A stretch of 64,000 nucleotides of DNA from Alcaligenes parafaecalis (lineage in GTDB: Bacteria; Pseudomonadota; Gammaproteobacteria; Burkholderiales; Burkholderiaceae_B): positions 124,001 to 188,000 of the forward strand of contig NZ_JAPKNA010000005.1 in assembly GCF_026344135.1 (NCBI RefSeq), read 5' to 3'. Below are positions 25,203 through 33,713 of the stretch, piece by piece (within the stretch, counting starts at the first letter, position 1; each line of letters opens with the position of its first letter). Made by a program: the position numbers and the translations under genes. The notes under the pieces are model-generated. The model did no database searches. It saw only the letters and a program-made list of their open reading frames with translations, and was not told where the DNA came from.

Positions 25203-26705
25203 TTATTGAAACGCCGTTTCCAGAAAGCTGCGCAACTTGCGTGAATGCAGCCGTTCCTTGGGCATCTCGCGCAGCAACTCCAGCGCCCGGATGCCAATAT
25301 GAAGATGCTGGCCTACCTGACGCGCATAAAACTCGCTGGCCATGCCCGGCAGTTTCAGCTCGCCATGCAAGGGCTTATCCGACACGCACAGCAAGGTGCC
25401 ATACGGCACTCGGAAACGGAAGCCATTGGCTGCAATCGTGGCGGACTCCATATCCAGCGCAATCGCCCGCGACTGCGACAAGCGCCGCACCGGCTCGTGG
25501 TGATCGCGCAGTTCCCAGTTACGGTTATCAATGGAGGCCACCGTACCCGTACGCATGATGCGTTTCAGCTCCCAACCCGACAAGCCAGCCACCTCGGCCA
25601 CAGCCTGCTCCAGAGCCACCTGGATTTCAGCCAGAGGAGGAATAGGCACCCAGGTAGGCAAATCCTCATCCAGCACGTGATCCTGACGCACATAGCCATG
25701 TGCCAGCACGTAATCACCCAAACGCTGAGTCGTACGCAAACCAGCGCAGTGGCCCAGCATCAGCCAGGCAGCAGGGCGCAAGACGGCGACGTGATCGGTA
25801 ATGGTTTTGGCGTTGGATGGCCCAACACCGATATTGATCAGCGTGATGCCGGAATGATCCGCACGGCGCAGGTGATAAGAGGGCATTTGCGGTGCACGGG
25901 CCAGGGGCGAGCCTGTTGTTGAAGCATTCGCACCGGCTGGAGTGATGATATTGCCCGGCTCCACCAAGTCGATATAGCCCTGATCGTCCGCCTGCAGCAC
26001 TTCACGCGCCCACTGGCAGAACTCGTCCACATAGAACTGGTAATTGGTGAACAGCACAAAGTTCTGGAAATACTCAGGCCGCGTAGCGCTGTAGTGCTGC
26101 AAGCGATGCAAAGAGTAGTCGATACGCGGTGCCGTGAACGGTGCCAACGGCAGGGGCTCGTTATGCACACGCTCCCAGGTTCCGTTGACGATGGCATCGT
26201 CCATATACGCCAGATCAGGCACATCGAAGTGATCGCGCAGGGTATCGCCGGGCGATTCGGGCACGGTTGTCACCGTGGACTGCACGCCATTGTTCAGCGC
26301 GAAGTGCAGCGGGATAGGTACGGAAGACTCACCCACTTCTACCTGCACACCGTGATTGCGCAACAGCAGTTCCAACTGCTCCAGCAAGTAGTCGTGATAC
26401 AGGCCGGGAGCGGTGACGGTGGTCATATACACACCCGGCTCCACCACGTGCCCATAAGACAGACGGCTATCCACTTCCTGATACGTATCGACTCGCAAGC
26501 GCACGGCCGGGTAGCAGGCTCGGAAGCGCTGCCCGCGAGGAAAACCGGTTTCCAGACACTGGGCAAAGGAGTCGCGCAAAAACGCAGTGTTGCGATCGTA
26601 GATATGACGCAACTGCTCCAAGGCCTGGCCTGCGTCCAGATAGCCATTGAATGGGATCAACTCAGGCGTGGACGTGATACGGGAAAAACCGCTGGGATCA
26701 GACAT
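25203..26705 (-). CDS. amn: AMP nucleosidase
   Basis: 500-aa cytoplasmic enzyme hydrolysing AMP to adenine and ribose 5-phosphate, regulating adenylate pools (E. coli Amn is 484 aa). The N-terminal regulatory domain covers about the first 170 residues (DTYQEVDSRLSYGHVVEPGVYMTTVTAP region). The C-terminal half is a nucleoside-phosphorylase fold with INIGVGPSNAKTITDH, MLGHCAGLR, ALDMESATIAANGFRFRVP (nucleobase/ribose-binding Glu in DMESATIA), and LLCVSDKPLHGELKLPG. ATG 26705 fits family starts. An 800-bp gene-poor region lies upstream. Confidence 0.92.
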   Translation of the reverse strand: MSDPSGFSRITSTPELIPFNGYLDAGQALEQLRHIYDRNTAFLRDSFAQCLETGFPRGQRFRACYPAVRLRVDTYQEVDSRLSYGHVVEPGVYMTTVTAPGLYHDYLLEQLELLLRNHGVQVEVGESSVPIPLHFALNNGVQSTVTTVPESPGDTLRDHFDVPDLAYMDDAIVNGTWERVHNEPLPLAPFTAPRIDYSLHRLQHYSATRPEYFQNFVLFTNYQFYVDEFCQWAREVLQADDQGYIDLVEPGNIITPAGANASTTGSPLARAPQMPSYHLRRADHSGITLINIGVGPSNAKTITDHVAVLRPAAWLMLGHCAGLRTTQRLGDYVLAHGYVRQDHVLDEDLPTWVPIPPLAEIQVALEQAVAEVAGLSGWELKRIMRTGTVASIDNRNWELRDHHEPVRRLSQSRAIALDMESATIAANGFRFRVPYGTLLCVSDKPLHGELKLPGMASEFYARQVGQHLHIGIRALELLREMPKERLHSRKLRSFLETAFQ

Positions 26706-27141
26706 AACAAGTATTCCAAGGGGAAACAAAGACAAGCAGATCTGCCAGCATCATAAGCTGTTTATTGTTCTGGCTCCTACACAGCTCTATGACAAATTCA
26801 TCAATAAGGTCGTGACTGGTTTTTGACTGAACCACAAGCCCCACTGTCCACACAATGGACACGACTATCTGTCGTTTTGAGACTGAATTTACTCACCAGC
26901 ACCATTTGAATCGGCGGCTTTACCCCGGTTTTGGGCAAATTCCACTTTTGGGCCAGGCCCTCGTCCACGTCCTTTCCCAAGCTGCTGTTTCGCAGCCCTG
27001 TTTTTATGCTAATGGCGCTATGCAAGCGGCTTGGCGAGCCTGTTCGATATTTCACCAGATGCCTGATGTGGCAGCTTATGATGGCAATCGGAAGCCCGGC
27101 ACGTCTTCTACCTCATATATAAGACTTGCCCAAAACCAGTA

Positions 27142-27178
27142 AATACATTAAGTATGTAGTCTTAATACTTTTTGTATT
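27142..27178. promoter_or_regulatory. AT-rich nested dyad, possible operator
   Basis: ATTAAG-N8-CTTAAT at 27147-27166 lies inside AATAC...GTATT (27142-27146 and 27174-27178). It is about 330 bases upstream of malate synthase and 440 upstream of amn. The binding factor is unknown. Confidence 0.35.
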
Positions 27179-27270
27179 AAATCCAGCTTGCGTCAGTCCT
27201 TCATAATTTAAGTTATCCAACCTGGCAGTGTGCTCGGCATGCGTGTGAGACATAGCTCGTCATCGCGCAA

Positions 27271-27299
27271 ATTAGCTTGTATTTAGGCTAATTTACAAT
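27271..27299 (+). promoter_or_regulatory. Dyad plus -10-like hexamer upstream of malate synthase
   Basis: ATTAGC-N10-GCTAAT at 27271-27292 is immediately followed by TACAAT at 27294-27299, a good -10 match without a clear -35. This layout suits a regulator-dependent promoter about 200 bases upstream of glcB. Confidence 0.35.
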
Positions 27300-27498
27300 G
27301 GGTTAGCGTATTTTAGTGATTTTCGCTTCAAGCAATCTGCTCGCCCTCTGATGTCATTTGTGTCCTGGCGCCGCGTGGGCCTTTATGCCCGCGATTCAGC
27401 AAGTTCTGAATGTGCTCTTGACCAGGTTATTGCAGCCAACAAGGCCGTTTTGGCCTGCCGCTGTACCGAATCACTTTTAACTATCAGCAAGGGTACAC

Positions 27499-29664
27499 AT
27501 GACCACTCGAATCTCCTGCCAGCGATTGCAAGTCGCCGAGGTGCTTCATCAGTTCATCGAACAAGAAGCCCTGCCCGGCACAGGTATCTCCTCCGAAGCC
27601 TTCTGGGCTGGTTTCGATAAGCTGGTCCATGACCTGGCACCTAAAAACCGCGCCTTGCTGGCCGAACGTGACCGCCTGCAAGTGGAACTGGACAAATGGC
27701 ACGGTGCCAACCCAGGCCCCATCAGCGATATGGCCGCCTACAAGAGCTTTCTGGGCTCCATCGGCTATCTGAAAGAGGCTCCTGCCTCCGTTAAGGTCAA
27801 CACCGCTAACGTCGATACCGAAATCACCGAACAAGGTGGCCCTCAGCTCGTTGTGCCCATCATGAATGCACGTTACGCGCTGAACGCCGTAAACGCACGC
27901 TGGGGCAGCCTGTACGACGCCCTGTACGGCACCAATGCCATTCCTGACACCGACGGTGCCCAACGTGGCGGTGGCTACAACGCCGTGCGCGGTGCCAAGG
28001 TTATCGCCTTTGGCCGTCAGTTCCTGAACGACACCATTCCTCTGGCTCAAGGCAGCCACGATCAGGCTACCTCCTACACCATCGCTGACGGCGCTGTGCG
28101 CGTCACCCTGGAGAACGGCGGCACCACCGGCCTGAAAGACCCATCGACCCTGCTGGGTTACCGTGGTCAGCCTGACGCACCGGAAGCCATCGTCTTCCTG
28201 CACAACGGCCTGCACTTTGAACTGCAGATCGACCCCAACAGCCCCATCGGCAAGACCGACCCGGCTGGCGTGAAAGACATCGCCCTGGAATCGGCCCTGA
28301 CCACCATCATGGACTGCGAAGACTCCGTGGCTGCCGTGGACGCCGACGACAAGGTCCTGGCCTACCGCAACTGGCTGGGTCTGGTTACCGGTTCGCTGAC
28401 CGAAGAAATCAAGAAAGACGGCAAGGTGTTCACCCGCCGTCTGGCTGATGATCGCCAATACACCGACCTGAAAGGCGCGACCCAGACTCTGGCTGGCCGT
28501 TCCTTGATGTTCGTGCGTAACGTCGGCCACCTGATGAGCAACCCCGCCATTGTTGACGGCGAAGGTCGCGAAATCCCTGAAGGCATCCTGGACGCCGTGA
28601 TCACCACCCTGATCGGCATGCGCGATCTAGAACTGAAGAAAAACTCGCGCAGCGGCTCGCTGTACATCGTTAAACCCAAAATGCACGGCCCTGACGAAGT
28701 GGCCTTTGCCAGCGAAATTTTTGACCGTGTGGAAGGCCTGCTGGGTCTGGCTCCCAACACCGTCAAGCTGGGCATCATGGACGAAGAGCGCCGCACCAGC
28801 GTAAACCTGAAGGCAGCCATTGCCCAGGCCACCGAGCGCGTTGTGTTCATCAACACTGGCTTCCTGGACCGTACTGGCGACGAAATCCACACTTGCATGC
28901 AAGCTGGCGCCGTAGTGCGCAAGGCCGACATGAAACAAGCTGACTGGCAGCCTGCCTACGAGCGCAACAACGTTCAGATCGGCCTGCAATGCGGCCTGCG
29001 CGGTCGTGCCCAGATTGGTAAAGGCATGTGGGCCATGCCTGACCTGATGGCTGAAATGCTGGAGCAAAAGATTGGTCACGTGAAGGCCGGTGGCAACACC
29101 GCCTGGGTGCCATCGCCTACCGCTGCTACGCTGCACGCCTTGCACTACCACCAAGTCAATGTGGTCGAAGTCCAGAAAGGTCTGGAAGGCGACACCAACG
29201 ACTACCTGGACAGCATCCTGACTATTCCTGTGGCGACCGACACAAGCTGGTCCGCCAAGGAAATCCAGGAAGAACTGGACAACAACGCTCAGGGCATCCT
29301 GGGTTACGTGGTTCGCTGGATTGATCAGGGCGTGGGTTGCTCCAAAGTGCCTGACATCCATGACGTGGGCCTGATGGAAGACCGCGCTACTCTGCGTATC
29401 TCCAGCCAGCACATCGCCAACTGGCTGCTGCACGGCATCGTCACCCACGCACAAGTGGTTGAAACGCTGCAACGCATGGCGGCGGTGGTGGACCAGCAAA
29501 ACGCGGGCGACCCAGCCTACCAGAACATGGCCGGCAACTTTGAAGGCTCCTTTGCTTTCCGCGCCGCTCAGGATCTGGTTCTGAAGGGTCTGGAACAGCC
29601 TAACGGCTACACCGAGCCTTTGCTGCACCAATGGCGTCTGGCATTCAAAGCCGCTCAAGCCTAA
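27499..29664 (+). CDS. glcB: Malate synthase G
   Basis: 721-aa cytoplasmic enzyme condensing glyoxylate and acetyl-CoA to malate (family length about 720-725). Visible: the MSG-specific N-terminus; the Mg/glyoxylate core including TTIMDCEDSVAAVDADDK; LYIVKPKMHGPDEVAFASEIFDRVE (in part); VKLGIMDEERRTSVNL; FINTGFLDRTGDEIHT; and a C-terminal Asp-containing region DRATLRISSQHIANWL. A weak AAGG ribosome site precedes ATG 27499. Single-gene unit with its own terminator. With aceK in the same window it points to glyoxylate or acetate metabolism. Confidence 0.96.
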   Translation: MTTRISCQRLQVAEVLHQFIEQEALPGTGISSEAFWAGFDKLVHDLAPKNRALLAERDRLQVELDKWHGANPGPISDMAAYKSFLGSIGYLKEAPASVKVNTANVDTEITEQGGPQLVVPIMNARYALNAVNARWGSLYDALYGTNAIPDTDGAQRGGGYNAVRGAKVIAFGRQFLNDTIPLAQGSHDQATSYTIADGAVRVTLENGGTTGLKDPSTLLGYRGQPDAPEAIVFLHNGLHFELQIDPNSPIGKTDPAGVKDIALESALTTIMDCEDSVAAVDADDKVLAYRNWLGLVTGSLTEEIKKDGKVFTRRLADDRQYTDLKGATQTLAGRSLMFVRNVGHLMSNPAIVDGEGREIPEGILDAVITTLIGMRDLELKKNSRSGSLYIVKPKMHGPDEVAFASEIFDRVEGLLGLAPNTVKLGIMDEERRTSVNLKAAIAQATERVVFINTGFLDRTGDEIHTCMQAGAVVRKADMKQADWQPAYERNNVQIGLQCGLRGRAQIGKGMWAMPDLMAEMLEQKIGHVKAGGNTAWVPSPTAATLHALHYHQVNVVEVQKGLEGDTNDYLDSILTIPVATDTSWSAKEIQEELDNNAQGILGYVVRWIDQGVGCSKVPDIHDVGLMEDRATLRISSQHIANWLLHGIVTHAQVVETLQRMAAVVDQQNAGDPAYQNMAGNFEGSFAFRAAQDLVLKGLEQPNGYTEPLLHQWRLAFKAAQA

Positions 29665-29711
29665 AGCACACGATGTCGCCCGGAGCCTGACTCCGGGTGG
29701 CGGGTGCCCCC

Positions 29712-29751
29712 AAAAATCCCCATCTTGCTGGTTCAGGATGGGGATTTTTTT
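29712..29751 (+). terminator. Terminator of malate synthase G
   Basis: AAAAATCCCCATC (29712-29724) pairs perfectly with 29737-29749; a T run continues to 29751. Confidence 0.93.
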
Positions 29752-29886
29752 CGTCTTCTGATTCGCCCCTTGCGATAACTACGAACTTGCACCGCCGCTT
29801 GCCGTCCTGCATGCTGACAAGGCTTGGGCAAGCTTGCCTGTTTCTGTCACTGTTTTTGACACTCTTTTTGCACCCTCCGTTTCCGC

Positions 29887-30807
29887 ATGGCTTTCCGTTT
29901 TTCTCCCCTTCATGTCCTGGCTACGGCTGCTCTGGCTCTCTGCGCGACGTGGGCCTCCGCTCAAACCCTGGCCCTCAGTTTTGATGACGGCTTCAACCCC
30001 AACACGCAGCCACAAGCCAATCAATGGAATGAGCAAATATTGACCAGCCTGCGGGATCACAAGATCAAGGCAACGCTGTTCCCCTCGCTAGCCCGCATGG
30101 GCGGGGAAGAGGGACTGGGTCTGGTCCAGGCCTGGTCAAAAGAAGGACACCTGGTCGGCAACCATACCGCCAGCCATAAAAGCCTGGCCGACCCGGCGCT
30201 TAGTCTGGAGGACTTCATTGCAGATGTACAAGTTGCCGATGCAGTGTTCAAAAGTCTGCCCACCTTCACCCCCATGCTGCGCTTTCCTTATTTAAAGGAA
30301 GGAGACACCATCGCCAAGCGCGACGGCTTCCGTCAGTGGATGGCAGAGCATGATTACAAGAGTGCGCCCGTATCCATTGATGCCAGCGACTGGTACTACA
30401 GCCGGGTCTTTGCAGACCATGTGCAAGCGGGTAACAGTGCCAAAGCAGAACGCGTGAAGGAGCAGTACGTCCTTCACCTGCTGGATCGTGCCAGCTACTA
30501 CGATCAACTGGCGCAAGAGGTTCTAGGACGCAGCCCGGCTCATGTGATCCTCTTGCATACCAACCAGATCAATGCGGCTGCATTGCCGGATGTGATCGCG
30601 GCATTCACTGCCAAGGGTTGGACCATCACATCAACAGAGACGGCATTTCAGGACCCCTTGTATGCACAAACCCCCGATACGCTGCCTGCCGGGGAGAGCA
30701 TCATCTGGGCCTTGGCCAAGGCCAAAAACGTGCCGAACCTGCGCTATCCCGCCGAAGACTCCGTTTATGAAGAGCCCTTGTTGAAAGAGGCGGGATTGTT
30801 GCCGTGA
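29887..30807 (+). CDS. Exported polysaccharide deacetylase (NodB-like)
   Basis: 306-aa protein with a Sec signal peptide (cleavage predicted after TWASA, residue 25) and a NodB-homology carbohydrate esterase 4 domain. The catalytic base and metal aspartates lie in LSFDDGF (around residues 30-36). The zinc-binding His pair is in GNHTASHKSL, and an arginine/proline motif appears in LRFPYLKEG. Periplasmic location is inferred. Substrate could be peptidoglycan or an exopolysaccharide N-acetyl group; it cannot be told. Monocistronic, flanked by the malate synthase terminator and a tandem repeat. Confidence 0.85.
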   Translation: MAFRFSPLHVLATAALALCATWASAQTLALSFDDGFNPNTQPQANQWNEQILTSLRDHKIKATLFPSLARMGGEEGLGLVQAWSKEGHLVGNHTASHKSLADPALSLEDFIADVQVADAVFKSLPTFTPMLRFPYLKEGDTIAKRDGFRQWMAEHDYKSAPVSIDASDWYYSRVFADHVQAGNSAKAERVKEQYVLHLLDRASYYDQLAQEVLGRSPAHVILLHTNQINAAALPDVIAAFTAKGWTITSTETAFQDPLYAQTPDTLPAGESIIWALAKAKNVPNLRYPAEDSVYEEPLLKEAGLLP

Positions 30808-30820
30808 ACTCTGGTGGGCT

Positions 30821-30959
30821 ATGAGCCATGAGCCATGAGCCATGAGCCATGAGCCATGAGCTATGAGCTGTGGGCTGTGGCTGTAAACCGTGAGCCGTGA
30901 GCCGTGAGCCGTGAGCCGTGAGCCGTGAGCCGTGAGCCGTGAGCCGTGAGCCGTGAGCC
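30821..30959. repeat. Heptanucleotide minisatellite (ATGAGCC / GTGAGCC)
   Basis: Five perfect ATGAGCC copies (30821-30855) and two ATGAGCT variants (30856-30869) are followed by a degenerate 20-base spacer and then ten perfect GTGAGCC copies (30890-30959). Being 7-mers they shift frame with each unit. On the minus strand one frame reads a repeated SRLTAHG heptapeptide, but no gene context supports translation. Located between the deacetylase and the modA promoter. Confidence 0.95.
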
Positions 30960-31144
30960 AGACCATGAAAACATCATGTTCACACGGCGACAATGCCTCC
31001 TTTTCATGCCCTCCACCACATCTGCTTGATCGCGGCTTGCCGTCCTCTCCACACATCTCAACCCTGCTGTCGAACCACAGCACCTGCAACCACTTTCAAA
31101 CCCACGGCCTAAAAGCGCCCTAGTAGTCCCTGTCTGCCCCTTCT

Positions 31145-31168
31145 CGTTATAAACTCGAACTCATAACG
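31145..31168 (+). promoter_or_regulatory. ModE-type molybdate operator upstream of modA
   Basis: CGTTAT-N12-ATAACG (31145-31150 and 31163-31168) has the same half-sites and spacing as the ModE operator of the E. coli mod operon, as I recall that site. It ends 23 bases before the modA start, where a repressor would block transcription when molybdate is sufficient. Confidence 0.75.
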
Positions 31169-31191
31169 AATTTAGACCGACAGGAAACCCC

Positions 31192-31902
31192 ATGAAATCT
31201 TTGCTGTTTTCCGCCGCTTGCCTGCTGGCGATCACCACCACGGCCCACGCTTCCGATCTGCTGATTGCCACTGGTGCAGGCTATCGCAAGCCCGTCACGG
31301 AATTGATGGAAGCCTTCAATAAAGAAACCGGCCTGACGGTGGAAAGCAGCTTTGGCAATATGCAGCAGGTCCGCGCCCAGAGCGAACAAAATCCGGAGAT
31401 TGCCGCCATCATTGGCGACCGCTTTTTTCTGGAGCCCATGGGCATTGCCCAGCAGTTCGTGAACATCAGCCAGGGTGCTCTGATGCTGGCCGTGCCCAAG
31501 GGCAAGACCATTGATTCCATCCAGGATTTGCAGCAGCCCAGCTACGCCCGCATTGCCATTGGCGATGCCAAGAAAACGGTTTACGGCCGTGCCGCCACCA
31601 CCTGCATGGAACGTGAAAAAATCCAGGCCGATGGTCGCACCATTGAAGTCGCCATGCTGCCGCAAGTATCGACTTACTTGCTGAACGGCGAAGTGGATGC
31701 CGGTTTCATCAACCGCAGCGAAGCGCTGGCCCACAAGGACAAGCTGGGCACCATCCTGCCCATGCCAGCCCAATGTCACGACCCGATTGATCTGAGTCTG
31801 GCCGTGCTCAAGGACCGCCCTGAAAACCCTGCCTTGCAATCCTGGACCCAGTTCCTGGGCTCGGACAAGGCCAAATCCATTCTTGAGCGCCACGGCCTGT
31901 GA
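31192..31902 (+). CDS. modA: Molybdate ABC transporter substrate-binding protein
   Basis: 236-aa periplasmic oxyanion-binding protein. Signal peptide residues 1-20 (ending AHAS). The mature part has the ModA pattern: DLLIATGAGYRKPVTELMEAFNKETG, SSFGNMQQVRAQSEQNPEIAAIIGDRFF, and QVSTYLLNGEVDAGFINRSEAL. It is somewhat shorter than E. coli ModA (257 aa). AGGAA precedes ATG 31192. The preceding ModE-like palindrome supports molybdate rather than another oxyanion. The stop overlaps the modB start (TGATG). Confidence 0.88.
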   Translation: MKSLLFSAACLLAITTTAHASDLLIATGAGYRKPVTELMEAFNKETGLTVESSFGNMQQVRAQSEQNPEIAAIIGDRFFLEPMGIAQQFVNISQGALMLAVPKGKTIDSIQDLQQPSYARIAIGDAKKTVYGRAATTCMEREKIQADGRTIEVAMLPQVSTYLLNGEVDAGFINRSEALAHKDKLGTILPMPAQCHDPIDLSLAVLKDRPENPALQSWTQFLGSDKAKSILERHGL

Positions 31903-32567
31903 TGTCTGCCTGGATGAGCTGCTCCAGCAGCTCGCTAGGCCTGAGTGTATATGTGCTGGCCGCCACCCTGGTGGCCCAATTGGTTCTGGGGGTAGCACTG
32001 GCCTGGGTACTGGCCAGAAAACGCTTTCCGGGCCACGGATTACTCGATTCGCTGGTGAGTCTGCCGCTGGTTTTTCCACCGATTGTCATCGGTTATTTGC
32101 TGCTGCTTGCCTTGGGCAGACAGGGCTGGCTAGCCAGTGCCACCGGCTGGTCGCCCAATATTGTTTTTCAGCCCGCGGCCTTGTTGATTGCCGCATTTAT
32201 CGCCGGGCTGCCTTTGATGGTCAAACCCGTGCAAAACAGCATGAACAGCCTGTCGCCACGGCTACGTGAAGCAGCGGCCACGCTAGGCCACGGCACCTGG
32301 TCCTATTTCCTCCGGGTGGAACTGCCCTTGCTGCGGCCCGCCTTGGCCACAGGCCTGATCTTGTCGGGCGGCAGGGCGCTGGGCGAAGTCGGAATCTCGC
32401 TGATGTTGGGTGGCAATATCGCGGGCCGTACCGAAACCCTGTCTTTATCTATCTACAACGCCGTCCTGGATGGCGACACAGACTGTGCTAATGCGCTGTC
32501 CTGGTTACTGGGACTGACGGCATTAGCCTGCTTTTGGGCGCTGCGGCGCTACGGGAATCAAAAATGA
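31902..32567 (+). CDS. modB: Molybdate ABC transporter permease
   Basis: 221-aa inner-membrane permease with about five or six helices. The EAA loop that docks the ATPase is visible (REAAATLGHGTWSYFLRVELPL, given in part), then GRALGEVGISLMLGGNI, characteristic of ModB. ATG 31902 overlaps the modA stop by one base. No modC ATPase gene follows. Instead modD begins, overlapping by 4 bp, so the energising ATPase must be encoded elsewhere or supplied by another system. Confidence 0.9.
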   Translation: MSAWMSCSSSSLGLSVYVLAATLVAQLVLGVALAWVLARKRFPGHGLLDSLVSLPLVFPPIVIGYLLLLALGRQGWLASATGWSPNIVFQPAALLIAAFIAGLPLMVKPVQNSMNSLSPRLREAAATLGHGTWSYFLRVELPLLRPALATGLILSGGRALGEVGISLMLGGNIAGRTETLSLSIYNAVLDGDTDCANALSWLLGLTALACFWALRRYGNQK

Positions 32568-33466
32568 CGGTTTTTTTTGAACAAAGCCAAATCGACCAAT
32601 GGATTGGCGAAGATGCGTCCTACCTGGATCTGACGAGCCACATGCTGGGCCTGCACAACCAGAACACCACACTGCGTTACGTCGTGCGTGACCATATCCG
32701 TGTGGCAGGCACTGAAGAAGTGGCCGAGATTGTGCGCTCCTGCGGCGGCCAGACCCAGCACTACACCCCCAGCGGCGTGGCGGCCATGCCCGGCCAGACC
32801 ATCCTGCTGGCGCAAGGCCCCGCCAAAGCCTTGCTGCGCGCCTGGAAGGTCGGCCAGAACCTGCTGGAGTTTGCCTGCGGTATCGCCACCCTGACGCATC
32901 AAGTCGTGCAAGCTGTGCAAACGGTGAATGCCTCGGTGGCCGTGCTGACCACCCGCAAACATGCGCCTGGTGTGCGCAAACTGGCCTTGAAGGCCACGCT
33001 ATCGGGCGGTGCCATGCCGCATCGCCTGGGCCTGGGTGAAACCATCTTGATCTTCCCGCAGCACCGCGCACTGATGGGTGGCTGGGAAGAGGTAGGCCGT
33101 GCGATTGCCCGCCACAAATACGCTTTGTGCGAAAAGAAAATCGTGATTGAAGCGGCGGATCTGGACGAAGCCTATAGCGCAGCACAGGCTGGCGCAGACG
33201 TGGTGCAGTTCGACAAAGTACCGCCTGAGACCCTGGCGCAAATCGTACCTGCGCTGCGCAAGGCGCATCCTAACGTCACCATTCTGGCAGCAGGCGGGAT
33301 TCATGCAGGCAATGCAGCCGCCTATGCCGCAACGGGTGTGAATGCCTTGGTAACCAGCAGCCTGCACTACGCAAAACCGGCTGATATTGGAGTGAAGGTA
33401 AGCCTGACGGAGCCAGCGGAATCGCAGGAGCCGCTTGTAGCTCACAAGCTGGAGGGGCTGGAGTAA
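32564..33466 (+). CDS. modD: ModD, quinolinate phosphoribosyltransferase-like protein
   Basis: 300-aa paralogue of nicotinate-nucleotide pyrophosphorylase (NadC) found in molybdenum transport operons. The QPRTase fold is visible: N-terminal domain with EDASYLDLTSHMLGL, core with GIATLTHQVVQ, LTTRKHAPGVRKLALKA, HRLGLGETILIF, and barrel motifs VVQFDKV and ILAAGGIHAGNAAAYAATG. Its molecular role in Mo metabolism is not established. ATG 32564 overlaps the modB stop (ATGA). Being in the modAB operon distinguishes it from NadC. Confidence 0.87.
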   Translation: MTVFFEQSQIDQWIGEDASYLDLTSHMLGLHNQNTTLRYVVRDHIRVAGTEEVAEIVRSCGGQTQHYTPSGVAAMPGQTILLAQGPAKALLRAWKVGQNLLEFACGIATLTHQVVQAVQTVNASVAVLTTRKHAPGVRKLALKATLSGGAMPHRLGLGETILIFPQHRALMGGWEEVGRAIARHKYALCEKKIVIEAADLDEAYSAAQAGADVVQFDKVPPETLAQIVPALRKAHPNVTILAAGGIHAGNAAAYAATGVNALVTSSLHYAKPADIGVKVSLTEPAESQEPLVAHKLEGLE

Positions 33467-33656
33467 CTACACCAACAGCCCACTCTTTGTCAGCCTTGTC
33501 CTCTCGGGCGCTTGGCGAAAGCCAGAAAGATAAGCTCCAGCATTAGAGCAAGTAATCAAACAACAGAATTACAAAGCACCAGCGACAAAATAAACGGGCC
33601 GCTGAATCCGACAGAAAATTCGGAAACCAGCACGAGGTCTACGCCTAACACCTGCC

Positions 33657-33687
33657 CACTGGCTGCTTGGAAAGCAAGCAGCCAGTG
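33657..33687. other. Perfect 13-bp hairpin between modD and the LysR gene
   Basis: CACTGGCTGCTTG (33657-33669) and its complement (33675-33687) flank a GAAAG loop. It lies 26 bases past the LysR-gene stop and about 190 past modD. No T run follows on either strand, so it is not a classic terminator; a convergent-gene RNA end structure is possible. Confidence 0.5.
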
Positions 33688-33713
33688 AATAAGCTCCCGC
33701 AAAAAGCCTGGAC

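Larger units (their letters stand above)
26706..27498. other. 793-bp intergenic region between amn and glcB
   Basis: I see no convincing gene; the open frames on both strands (26801-27055 minus, 26855-27142 plus) show no family features. The right part (about 27100-27340) is clearly more AT-rich than the surroundings and carries nested inverted repeats, consistent with a divergent regulatory region. Confidence 0.6.

Noticed and set aside
26801..27142. Small open frames on both strands between amn and glcB
   Set aside because: Short, overlapping each other in opposite directions, no ribosome sites or recognisable domains.
30821..30959. CRISPR array
   Set aside because: Units are contiguous 7-mers with no spacers and no cas genes nearby.
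30631..31089. Minus-strand frame encoding repeated SRLTAHG heptapeptides
   Set aside because: A by-product of the 7-bp minisatellite; no ribosome site, no conserved flanks, and it runs antisense into the deacetylase gene.
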